Of a DNA stretch of 15,118 nt, positions 1-6,744 are shown piece by piece; position 1 is the stretch's first letter, and every line of letters starts with the position of its first letter. Under the pieces are notes generated by a model. The model was not told the origin of the DNA and searched no databases. It saw only the letters and a program-made list of their open reading frames with translations. Origin of the DNA: Candidatus Colwelliibacteriota bacterium (GTDB taxonomy: Bacteria; Patescibacteriota; Minisyncoccia; UBA6257; Colwellbacteraceae). The stretch spans positions 1 through 15,118 of the forward strand of contig DAIDBC010000025.1 in the NCBI GenBank assembly GCA_027310265.1, written 5' to 3'. Position numbers and translations under genes: made by a program.

Positions 1-51
1 GGCGACTTCTTGATTCTTTTGATCCAGCAGAAAAAGTATGAGGAAAGATAG
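1..51 (+). other. 3' tail of an unidentified upstream gene
   Basis: Two plus-strand frames are open from the window edge. One ends at TAG 49-51 (tail GDFLILLIQQKKYEER), 1 nt before the preferred vsr start. The other ends at TGA 39-41 (tail RLLDSFDPAEKV), just before the vsr ribosome-binding site. One of them is probably the C-terminus of an upstream gene in the same operon. Vsr genes often sit beside a DNA cytosine methyltransferase, but 12-16 residues are too few to identify anything, and the choice of frame is open. Confidence 0.25.
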
Positions 52-52
52 A

Positions 53-448
53 ATGACAAAGGAGCAACGAAGCCGAACGATGAGCAAAATCCGATCGGCG
101 AAGACCGGATTTGAGAAAAAGATTTTTCGGGAATTAAAAAAACGTGGCCTCTACTTCAAAACTCACTACGGCGGAATTATCGGCAAGCCGGACATAGCAT
201 TGCCCAAACCGCGCAAAGCGGTTTTCCTCCACAGCGATTTTTGGCACGGTTGGCATCTTGTGCAGTGGAAGAAAGTACTTCCGAACAAATTTTGGAAAGA
301 CAAGCTGTCGAAAAATCGCGATAGAGATAAGTTGGTTATAAGAAAGTTGCGTAAAATAGGGTGGCGAGTTCTGGTGGTTTGGGAACATCAAATCGACCGC
401 GATTTCAACGGGGCGATTGCGCGCATAACTCGCTTCTTAAAGGCGTAA
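53..448 (+). CDS. vsr: Vsr-like very short patch repair endonuclease
   Basis: This is a predicted DNA mismatch (T:G) endonuclease of the Vsr family. In known systems Vsr nicks beside the T of T:G mismatches that arise by deamination of 5-methylcytosine. I chose the ATG at 53 (131 aa) because AGGAAAG at 41-47 precedes it at a suitable distance. The ATG at 38 (136 aa) has no such site. Seen in the protein: N-terminal basic MTKEQRSRTMSKIRSAKT, E21 matching the conserved Glu, GKPDIAL with the likely catalytic Asp at 47, FWHGW at 63-67, FWKDKL, and the C-terminal GWRVLVVWEH at 103-112. These are all family landmarks, and the length fits. Oddly, the protein has no cysteine at all, so the structural zinc site known from E. 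coli Vsr (FWHHHHC...WEC) is not conserved. A methyltransferase partner is not visible in the window. Confidence 0.85.
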   Translation: MTKEQRSRTMSKIRSAKTGFEKKIFRELKKRGLYFKTHYGGIIGKPDIALPKPRKAVFLHSDFWHGWHLVQWKKVLPNKFWKDKLSKNRDRDKLVIRKLRKIGWRVLVVWEHQIDRDFNGAIARITRFLKA

Positions 449-535
449 AGCAAAAAATCCCTCTCTCAAAAAATCTTCGGCTCGAACCTGTCGTTAAAAA
501 ATCGTGAAATCGCATTTACCCCCATCACACCTTAT

Positions 536-552
536 GCTGCGCTTCGCGCAGC
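536..552. repeat. Perfect 7-bp hairpin between vsr and tRNA-Ile
   Basis: GCTGCGC (536-542) and GCGCAGC (546-552) form a perfect 7-bp stem with a TTC loop. On the plus strand a T-run (562-566) follows only after about 9 nt. On the minus strand no T-run follows. It could be a weak terminator or 3' end structure for vsr, or for the converging rpsA-ftsH-tRNA transcript, but it is not a canonical intrinsic terminator. Nothing else is recognised in 449-593. Confidence 0.35.
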
Positions 553-593
553 GCGCGAAAATTTTTCTGGAAATGAGTTGAGTTGTCTGCTTG

Positions 594-666
594 TGGGCCA
601 GGAAGGACTCGAACCTTCGATCCTCAAGGTATAAGCTTGATGCTTTAGCCGCTAAGCTACTGGCCC
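594..666 (-). tRNA. tRNA-Ile, anticodon UAU
   Basis: The minus strand folds into a complete 73-nt cloverleaf. Acceptor GGGCCAG pairs with CTGGCCC. The D stem is GCTT/AAGC with a GG-containing 8-nt loop. The anticodon stem TCAAG/CTTGA carries loop CTTATAC. The variable loop is GGATC, and the T stem GAAGG/CCTTC has loop TTCGAGT. The discriminator is A. Positions 34-36 are TAT, so the tRNA would read AUA (Ile). CCA is not encoded (CAA follows), so a CCA-adding enzyme is needed. It lies 20 nt downstream of ftsH on the same strand and also has a candidate promoter of its own. The fold is near certain. Isoleucine identity follows from the anticodon. Confidence 0.95.
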
Positions 667-678
667 TAACTCGCAGAG

Positions 679-707
679 ATTTTATATTACACCGCGGCGG
701 GCTTCAA
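679..707 (-). promoter_or_regulatory. Candidate sigma70-type promoter for tRNA-Ile
   Basis: On the minus strand, TTGAAG (702-707) and TAAAAT (679-684) are separated by 17 nt. The expected transcription start is about 672, six bases before the tRNA 5' end at 666. The -35 box lies inside the end of ftsH and the -10 box just after its stop codon. The tRNA could therefore be made independently of the rpsA-ftsH transcript. Confidence 0.5.
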
Positions 708-2522
708 ATGAAAGCCCTTGACGAGCGTGTAAAATTCATCCTGCTCCAATATTTCGTGTTCGATTAATGCTTTGGCAACTTTGTCCAGTGCGGGACGGTA
801 GGCGGTGAGAATCTTTTGCGCAGCGCGGTAAGCGCGATCGATGAAATTGCGCACCTCCTTGTCGATTTCCTCCGCAACTTCTTCGGAATAATTTTTTTCG
901 GTGGATATTTCCCGCCCCAAGAAAATTAATTCCTGTGTCTTACCGAAAGTCATCGGCCCCAATTTGTCGCTCATGCCGTAACGTGTAACAAGTAAACGCG
1001 CCAATTCAGACGCCTCTTTCAGGTCGTTCGAGGCCCCCGTCGTTATTTCGTTGAATATTATTTTTTCCGCAGCGTGACCGCCCAGGGCGACGGCAATATC
1101 GGCCAAAAACTGCGATTTCGTTTTCAGGTGCTGCTCCTCAAGCGGCAATTTTAAAGTGTATCCCCCGGCGCGGCCGCGGCTTACTACCGAAACCTTGTGC
1201 ACCGGGTCAGAGTCTTTGAGTCCGGCGGCCACGAGCGCATGCCCCGCCTCGTGATAGGCGGTTATTTCCTTCTCTTTCTCCGAAATCAAGCGGCTTTTCC
1301 TTGCCGGACCGAGCATCACTTTTTCAATCGATTCGTAAAAGTAATCCTGTTTTATTTTTTCGCTACCCTCTTTTACCGCCAAAATCGCTGCCTCGTTCAC
1401 CAGGTTGGCTAAATCTGCCCCGGAAAATCCCGGCGTACGCGTGGCGACTTTCCTTAAATCAACATCCCCCGCAAGCGGCTTATTTTTAACATGGATTTTT
1501 AAGATTTCCTCGCGTTCACCGATGTCGGGAAGATCTAACACCACCCGACGATCGAAACGGCCGGGTCGCAAAAGTGCGGGATCGAGTACGTCCGGCCGGT
1601 TGGTCGCCGCAAGCACGATTACCCGTGAGTCGCGTTCAAAGCCATCCATCTCGACCAAGATCTGGTTGAGGGTTTGCTCGCGTTCGTCGTGGCTGCCGCC
1701 TAGTCCGGCGCCGCGCTCGCGCCCCACCGCATCGATTTCATCGATGAATAATATTGAAGGCGCCGCGCGTTTCACTGTCGCAAAAGCGTCGCGGGTGCGG
1801 CTGGCCCCGACCCCCACAAACATCTCCACAAACTCGGAGGCCGAGATGTGGAAGAAAGGAACGTTGGCCTCGCCGGCGACGGCTCTCGCAAGCAATGTTT
1901 TGCCGGTGCCGGGCGGCCCCATCAATAGTACGCCGCGGGGGACTCGCGCCCCGATATCGAAATACTTTTTGGGGCTTTTCATAAAATCCACCACCTCCTC
2001 TAGTTCTTGTTTGGCCTCCTGCAAGCCGGCTACATCCTTGAAAGTTACCCGGTCGCGGAAGTTGGCAAACGGTTTCAGATTGGCCTGGCCGAAAGTGAAG
2101 GCTTGGTTTATGCCGCCGCGGGCTTGGCGGGTTACATACCAGAAAAGGCCGATAATAATCAAAAGCGGCAGGACGGTTGGGATAATCAATCCGACCCAGA
2201 AATCCAGTTGCGACTCGTCTTTAACTGTAAGCGAGATTTTGGAGAGATCATCCGGCGTTACGCCGTAGTTTTTCAGTGTTTCAGTAAGACTCGAATCTAA
2301 TTCTTTTTTCGAATAAATATGCTGCCCGTTTTTCAGCGTAACGTCCAAGTCGTTGCGATCGACGGCGATGCCCGCCACCCCGCCGGCTTTTATCTGTGAA
2401 GCGACGTTGCTTATGTCTACCGTTTGTTTTGGCTGGGTGCCTTGGTAAATCGAGGACACCGTAAGCACGAGCAGGAACAGGAAAACAATCGAAAGAAAAA
2501 GATTCTTATAAAACTTAGACAT
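687..2522 (-). CDS. ftsH: ATP-dependent zinc metalloprotease FtsH
   Basis: Membrane-anchored AAA+ protease that forms a hexamer at the inner membrane and degrades misfolded membrane proteins and selected regulators. Order in the 611-aa protein: transmembrane segment about 7-25, extracytoplasmic domain, second transmembrane segment about 108-130, then the AAA+ module with Walker A GPPGTGKT (202-209), Walker B ILFIDEID (257-264) and second region of homology TNRPDVLDPALLRPGRFDR (307-325). The C-terminal M41 peptidase domain follows, with zinc motif HEAGH (424-428) and the likely third ligand D500 in ASNDLKEA. All catalytic residues are present and the length is normal. It lies 24 nt downstream of rpsA and is probably co-transcribed. 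AAAGGAG directly abuts the ATG with no spacer, which is unusually tight, but a stop codon just upstream excludes a longer form. Confidence 0.98.
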   Translation of the reverse strand: MSKFYKNLFLSIVFLFLLVLTVSSIYQGTQPKQTVDISNVASQIKAGGVAGIAVDRNDLDVTLKNGQHIYSKKELDSSLTETLKNYGVTPDDLSKISLTVKDESQLDFWVGLIIPTVLPLLIIIGLFWYVTRQARGGINQAFTFGQANLKPFANFRDRVTFKDVAGLQEAKQELEEVVDFMKSPKKYFDIGARVPRGVLLMGPPGTGKTLLARAVAGEANVPFFHISASEFVEMFVGVGASRTRDAFATVKRAAPSILFIDEIDAVGRERGAGLGGSHDEREQTLNQILVEMDGFERDSRVIVLAATNRPDVLDPALLRPGRFDRRVVLDLPDIGEREEILKIHVKNKPLAGDVDLRKVATRTPGFSGADLANLVNEAAILAVKEGSEKIKQDYFYESIEKVMLGPARKSRLISEKEKEITAYHEAGHALVAAGLKDSDPVHKVSVVSRGRAGGYTLKLPLEEQHLKTKSQFLADIAVALGGHAAEKIIFNEITTGASNDLKEASELARLLVTRYGMSDKLGPMTFGKTQELIFLGREISTEKNYSEEVAEEIDKEVRNFIDRAYRAAQKILTAYRPALDKVAKALIEHEILEQDEFYTLVKGFHLKPAAV

Positions 2523-2546
2523 CTCCTTTATTTATTCTAACAGCGG

Positions 2547-3656
2547 TTAAGCAGCCGGTGAAGGAGTCGGCTTGGAGACGAGTTTAAGCACGATGCGTTT
2601 CTCTTGCGGCTTCACTGAGTCAATTACGAATTTGTAACGTTTGCCGGCCTCGAGTTGGCGCTTTAGTTCCTCGATCGAGCCGAATTCTGATACGTGAATT
2701 AAACCGACGATATTGGGGTCGAGTTCAATGAACGCTCCGAATGGGTTAAAGCGATGCACTTTGCCTTCGACGATCGCGCCAGCCTCGTACTTTTCAGCTA
2801 CCTTGTCCCACGGATCGGCTTTCAGCGCTTTTAAGGAAAGCGATACGCGGCCATCCTTTATATCGACAACTTTAGCCTGTACCAAATCGCCGACATTGAC
2901 CACTTCCTTGGGACTATCAATCAGGCGATGGTCCAGTTCCGAAATATGGATCAAGCCCTCAATTGCTGGCTCGTCGGCGAAGCGTACGAAAGCGCCAAAA
3001 CTGGCCACACCGGAGATGATACCGGAGACCACGTCGCCGACTTTATACTTGGCGAGTAATTCCTTTACGTTGGCCGTTTCTACCTCTCGTTCGGAGAGAA
3101 TCAGTTTATTGGTGCGTGGATTCAGGTTTATTACTTTGACCGATAACTCTTCGCCGATGAATTTCTTCAAACCCTCAACCATTTTTCCGCGGTCGCCATC
3201 GGTTTCCTTGGGGTAATGGTCATTTGAAAGCTGCGAGGCTGGGATAAAGGCCGACAAGCCAGCGACTTCAGCAATCAATCCTCCGGCGTTCGCATCGAGT
3301 ATTTTCACTTTAATCGGTTCGTCTTTCTCTTTTATATCCCTTATTTCCTGCCAGGCGCGCTGCTTACCCGCCTCGGATAAAGAAAGCTCGACATAACCCT
3401 TTTCGTTTTCGGGGTCAACCACCCGCGCGCTCACTGCATCACCGGGGTTCAGGCGTTTCAAAACATCCTTGGCATTCAAAAGTTCAATGCCGTAAATTAT
3501 GCCGGTTCCGATCCGCGGCACTTCGAAGTAAGCCACCCGCCCGGTTTTCTCGATCAGCTTAACTTCGGTGAGGTCGCCGGCTTTTAAGACCGGCATCAGG
3601 GCTGGATTGTCCTTAATTTGTTGGGTCACTACAGACTCGCGTTTAAGCGCTACCAT
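2547..3656 (-). CDS. rpsA: 30S ribosomal protein S1 (four S1 domains)
   Basis: RNA-binding protein built from S1 (OB-fold) repeats. In the ribosome S1 helps recruit mRNA to the 30S subunit. The 369-aa protein has four repeats, at about 25-95, 112-193, 204-276 and 290-362. Repeats 3 and 4 are the most typical (VASFGAFVRF...GLIHISEL and FNPFGAFIEL...GLIHVSEF). Repeats 1 and 2 are more diverged, as in the ribosome-binding half of known S1 proteins. Four repeats rather than six is common outside Proteobacteria. It is the first gene of a leftward unit rpsA-ftsH-tRNA-Ile. The promoter at 3678-3706 would give a leader of only about 15 nt with no more than a weak GGA as ribosome-binding site. A general S1-domain RNA-binding protein is the alternative name, but the arrangement favours S1 itself. 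Confidence 0.93.
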   Translation of the reverse strand: MVALKRESVVTQQIKDNPALMPVLKAGDLTEVKLIEKTGRVAYFEVPRIGTGIIYGIELLNAKDVLKRLNPGDAVSARVVDPENEKGYVELSLSEAGKQRAWQEIRDIKEKDEPIKVKILDANAGGLIAEVAGLSAFIPASQLSNDHYPKETDGDRGKMVEGLKKFIGEELSVKVINLNPRTNKLILSEREVETANVKELLAKYKVGDVVSGIISGVASFGAFVRFADEPAIEGLIHISELDHRLIDSPKEVVNVGDLVQAKVVDIKDGRVSLSLKALKADPWDKVAEKYEAGAIVEGKVHRFNPFGAFIELDPNIVGLIHVSEFGSIEELKRQLEAGKRYKFVIDSVKPQEKRIVLKLVSKPTPSPAA

Positions 3657-3677
3657 TTGTCCAAATTTTGCAAGGGG

Positions 3678-3706
3678 ATTATATGGAAAACCGGATTGAA
3701 AAGCAA
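3678..3706 (-). promoter_or_regulatory. Promoter for rpsA-ftsH
   Basis: The minus strand has a consensus -10 box TATAAT (3678-3683) and a partial -35 box TTGCTT (3701-3706) with 17-nt spacing. Transcription would start near 3671, leaving about 15 nt before the rpsA ATG at 3656. The -35 box shares base 3701 with the divergent promoter of the MBL-fold/gyrA unit. Confidence 0.6.
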
Positions 3707-3724
3707 TGCCGAAGCGGGTAAAAT
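3696..3724 (+). promoter_or_regulatory. Promoter for MBL-fold gene and gyrA
   Basis: TTGAAA (3696-3701), a 17-nt spacer and TAAAAT (3719-3724) make a strong sigma70-type promoter. The ATG of the next gene is at 3734, only 9 nt after the -10 box, so the mRNA should be leaderless or nearly so. There is no Shine-Dalgarno sequence. Confidence 0.65.
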
Positions 3725-3733
3725 TAGAGAAAT

Positions 3734-4294
3734 ATGGTGATTCGGGTAGCCCCTTCTGGGGGTATAAGTTGTGAAATATCGGACTTTCGCATCGTGGTAG
3801 ATCCGGGCCCCCGCGAGCGGGGGAATTTAATCTTGAGGACCAGCGCTGAACTACCGCTTACCGACGGCTCGCCGGAAACAGTGAACCACGCCGGGGAGTA
3901 TGAGATTTCTGGAATCAAAGTAATAGGTTTCGCGATGGAGAGTGAATCGGATGCGAAGGTGGTTAGGACCGCCTATTTGGTCGTGGCCGACGGAATTAAC
4001 CTTTGTTTTTTGGATGGAATGAGCAAGGAGCTGGAGGACGCATTTATTGAGAAGTTGGGCGAAGTCGATGTCCTCTTTATTTCAGCCGACAAAAAAACGG
4101 TCCAGCCGGGTAAACTAGGTGCGCTGGTGAAAGAAATCGAGCCGCACATCGTTGTTGCCGTAAATGAAGCCGCATCCGAGAGTCTGACCGAAGGATTGGG
4201 CAAAAAACCAGAGATGGCCGACCGTCTGGTTCTTAAACGCAAGGACCTGGAGAGTGATGGGGGAACTAAATTCCTATGGATAAAGGAAAAATAG
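3734..4294 (+). CDS. MBL-fold (UlaG-like) protein without metal ligands
   Basis: 186-aa protein resembling the shortened metallo-beta-lactamase-fold proteins of the COG2220/UlaG type often annotated as Zn-dependent hydrolases in CPR genomes. Visible family-like segments are an N-terminal strand pair ending in DPGP (23-26), NHAGEYEISGIKVIGF (51-66), GINLCFLDG (87-95), VDVLFISADK (111-120) and IEPHIVVAVN (135-144). The metal-binding HxHxDH motif is absent and the later His/Asp ligands are not apparent, so hydrolase activity is doubtful. A structural or regulatory role is possible but unproven. It begins 9 nt after a -10 box and has no ribosome-binding site. Its last 19 nt overlap the start of gyrA, suggesting translational coupling. 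Confidence 0.7.
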   Translation: MVIRVAPSGGISCEISDFRIVVDPGPRERGNLILRTSAELPLTDGSPETVNHAGEYEISGIKVIGFAMESESDAKVVRTAYLVVADGINLCFLDGMSKELEDAFIEKLGEVDVLFISADKKTVQPGKLGALVKEIEPHIVVAVNEAASESLTEGLGKKPEMADRLVLKRKDLESDGGTKFLWIKEK

Positions 4295-6723
4295 AGAAAC
4301 CCGAAACTAACGTAACGGGCCGCGTAGAGCCGGTGGAGATTACCGAGGAACTTCGCAACTCATATTTGGACTATGCAATGTCGGTGATTGTCGGCCGCGC
4401 CCTGCCCGATGTGCGCGACGGCCTTAAACCCGTCCATCGCAGGATTCTTTGGGCAATGTGGGAATCGGGGCTCACCCACAGCGCCAAATACCGAAAGTCG
4501 GCGAATGTAGTTGGTGATGTGCTGGGCCGCTACCATCCCCATGGAGACGCGGCAGTTTATGACGCTATGGGACGGATGGCGCAGGATTTCTCGCTCCGCT
4601 ATCCGCTCGTTGACGGTCAGGGCAACTGGGGATCGGTCGATGGCGACTCGCCGGCGGCGATGCGTTACACCGAGTGCCGTCTGTCCGCGCTCGCGGAAGA
4701 GCTGCTTGCCGACATCGACAAAAATACGGTTGACCTCGTTCCTAACTACGATGCGACGAGATCGGAACCGAAGGTTTTACCATCAGCCGTACCGCACCTT
4801 TTAATGAACGGCGCCGATGGCATCGCAGTCGGGATGGCCACAAAGATCCCTCCGCACAATTTAAGTGAGCTTGTTCTTGCAACCACACACTTGATCGACC
4901 ACCCCAAGGCCACTTCGGAGGATCTGATGGAATTTGTTAAGGGACCCGATTTCCCGACCGGCGGCATCATCTACAATCGTAAAGAAATTGTCGACGCTTA
5001 CGTTTCCGGACGTGGCAAGATTACCACTCGCGCCTCGGCTGAAATTGATGAAAAGAAAATAGTTATCACCGAAATACCGTATCAGGTGAACAAAGCCGAA
5101 CTTATCACCAAGATCGCGGAATTGGTCCAGGATAAAAAAGTCGAGGGTATCCGCGACCTGCGTGATGAGTCGGATAAAGAGGGTCTGCGAATTGCAATCG
5201 ACCTTAAAAACGATGCCGTGCCGCAGAAAGTTTTAAACCAGCTTTGGAATTACACCGACCTGCAGAAGGACTACCACTTAAACATGCTGGCCCTATCCGA
5301 AGGACTGAAGCCGCGGGTGATGTCGATCAAAGACATCCTTTCGGCTTTTGTGGAGCACCGCCGTGAGGTGGTCCGGAGGCGGGCTGAGTTCGATCTAGCC
5401 CGGGCTCGCGAACGCGCCCATATATTAGAAGGACTGGCTAAGGCGTTGGATGTGATCGACAAGGTGATTGCGACCATCAAAAAATCAAAAGACAAAGAAG
5501 AAGCCCACGCCAATTTAGTCAAACAATTCAAGTTGAGCGACCCGCAGGCAACGGCAATCTTAGAAATGCGCCTGCAAACATTGGCCGCACTGGAGCGCAA
5601 AAAGATCGAGGATGAATTAAAAGAAAAACAAAAACTCATTGCCGAACTCACGCTGTTGCTGAAAAGCCCCGAGAAGATTTCGAAAGTCGTCAAAGACGAG
5701 TTATTAAAGGCGGAAGAAAAGTTCGGCGATGAGCGCCGTACGCAGGTTGTGGCTTCCGGCTTGAAAGAATTCCGGGCGGAAGACCTGGTACCGCAGGAAG
5801 AAACGATCATCATGATGTCCCGCGACGGCTATATCAAAAGGATGCAGCCGGGATCGGTGAAGAGCCAGCATCGCGGCGGCAAAGGCTTAATCGGCGGGGA
5901 GGTGAGCGAGAGTGATGTTTTAGCACATCTTCTCCGGGCCGACACGCACGACTCGATTTTGTTCTTCACCGATCGCGGGCGTGTTTTGCAGACAAAAGTC
6001 TACGAAATACCTATTGCTTCGCGCACGGCCAAAGGCAAAGCGATTCACAATTTCTTGGAATTGCCGCCGCAGGAGAAAGTAAACGCGATAATCACTTACG
6101 GCGGTGACAAAAACGGCGCCGGGTACCTAGTTATGGCGACCTCCGGCGGAATGATCAAAAAAACCGCGCTGAAAGATTTCGGAAACGTGCGCAAGAGCGG
6201 GATTATCGCGATTGCCCTCAAAAAAGGAGACGCTCTTAAATGGGTGCGATTGTCTTCCGGTAAGGACGAAGCGATTTTAACCACCGTGAAGGGTCAGGCG
6301 ATACGCTTTAAAGAATTACAGGTCCGCCCGATGGGCCGCACCGCTTCCGGCGTGCGGGCAATTAAATTAAAGAGCGGGGACGCGGTGAGTTCCTTGGACA
6401 TCGTGCCGGCTGTAGACGTGGATAAAGCGCAGTTGTTGGTGGTGATGTCGAACGGCTTCGCCAAATTCACCGCGCTAAAAGAATACAAGGTCCAGGGCCG
6501 GGGCGGGCAGGGAATCCTGACTGCGAAAGTGACCGAGAAGACGGGCAAGGTCGTATCGGCCCACGTGGTTGTTAAAGAAACCGAACTTTTCGCCGCCTCC
6601 GCTCGCGGGCAGATCATCCGCACCAAACTTGCGAGTATAAGGAAAACTGGCCGTGCCGCCCAAGGAGTGAGGATTATGAAGGTCGCCGCGGGCGATGCGA
6701 TCGCCGGTACGGCTTGCATTTAG
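4276..6723 (+). CDS. gyrA: DNA gyrase subunit A
   Basis: Breakage-reunion subunit of DNA gyrase, the type II topoisomerase that introduces negative supercoils together with GyrB. The 815-aa protein has the N-terminal winged-helix/tower region with YHPHGDAAVYD (86-96), the catalytic tyrosine Y131 in AAMRYTECRLS, a coiled-coil section with many Lys/Glu around 370-480, and a C-terminal beta-pinwheel with repeated DG-Y-like blades. The GyrA box reads QHRGGKG (531-537), one residue away from the E. coli QRRGGKG, and supports GyrA over ParC. The position equivalent to E. coli Ser83 is Ala92, while the Asp87 equivalent (D96) is kept. The ATG at 4276 lies inside the preceding gene, with GGGGGAA (4259-4265) upstream. 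gyrB is not in the window. Confidence 0.97.
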   Translation: MDKGKIEKPETNVTGRVEPVEITEELRNSYLDYAMSVIVGRALPDVRDGLKPVHRRILWAMWESGLTHSAKYRKSANVVGDVLGRYHPHGDAAVYDAMGRMAQDFSLRYPLVDGQGNWGSVDGDSPAAMRYTECRLSALAEELLADIDKNTVDLVPNYDATRSEPKVLPSAVPHLLMNGADGIAVGMATKIPPHNLSELVLATTHLIDHPKATSEDLMEFVKGPDFPTGGIIYNRKEIVDAYVSGRGKITTRASAEIDEKKIVITEIPYQVNKAELITKIAELVQDKKVEGIRDLRDESDKEGLRIAIDLKNDAVPQKVLNQLWNYTDLQKDYHLNMLALSEGLKPRVMSIKDILSAFVEHRREVVRRRAEFDLARARERAHILEGLAKALDVIDKVIATIKKSKDKEEAHANLVKQFKLSDPQATAILEMRLQTLAALERKKIEDELKEKQKLIAELTLLLKSPEKISKVVKDELLKAEEKFGDERRTQVVASGLKEFRAEDLVPQEETIIMMSRDGYIKRMQPGSVKSQHRGGKGLIGGEVSESDVLAHLLRADTHDSILFFTDRGRVLQTKVYEIPIASRTAKGKAIHNFLELPPQEKVNAIITYGGDKNGAGYLVMATSGGMIKKTALKDFGNVRKSGIIAIALKKGDALKWVRLSSGKDEAILTTVKGQAIRFKELQVRPMGRTASGVRAIKLKSGDAVSSLDIVPAVDVDKAQLLVVMSNGFAKFTALKEYKVQGRGGQGILTAKVTEKTGKVVSAHVVVKETELFAASARGQIIRTKLASIRKTGRAAQGVRIMKVAAGDAIAGTACI

Positions 6724-6744
6724 TAATATATAAGATAAGGAGAG

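Noticed and set aside
452..502. Three copies of AAAAAATC between vsr and tRNA-Ile
   Set aside because: Short A-rich motifs with irregular spacing, expected by chance in AT-rich intergenic DNA. No CRISPR-like or iteron-like periodicity was found.
1405..2268. 287-aa open frame antisense to ftsH
   Set aside because: It lies wholly within a gene with complete catalytic motifs on the other strand. Its translation is Ser/Arg/Pro-rich low-quality sequence with no recognisable domain.
3808..3823. GC-rich 6-bp hairpin CCCCCG-CGAG-CGGGGG inside the MBL-fold gene
   Set aside because: No T-run follows and it lies in coding sequence near the start of the gene. It is not a terminator. A role as a downstream element on a leaderless mRNA would be guesswork.
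5271..5813. 180-aa open frame antisense to gyrA
   Set aside because: It mirrors the charged coiled-coil region of GyrA, is Ser/Asn/Phe-rich, and has no start signal or domain.
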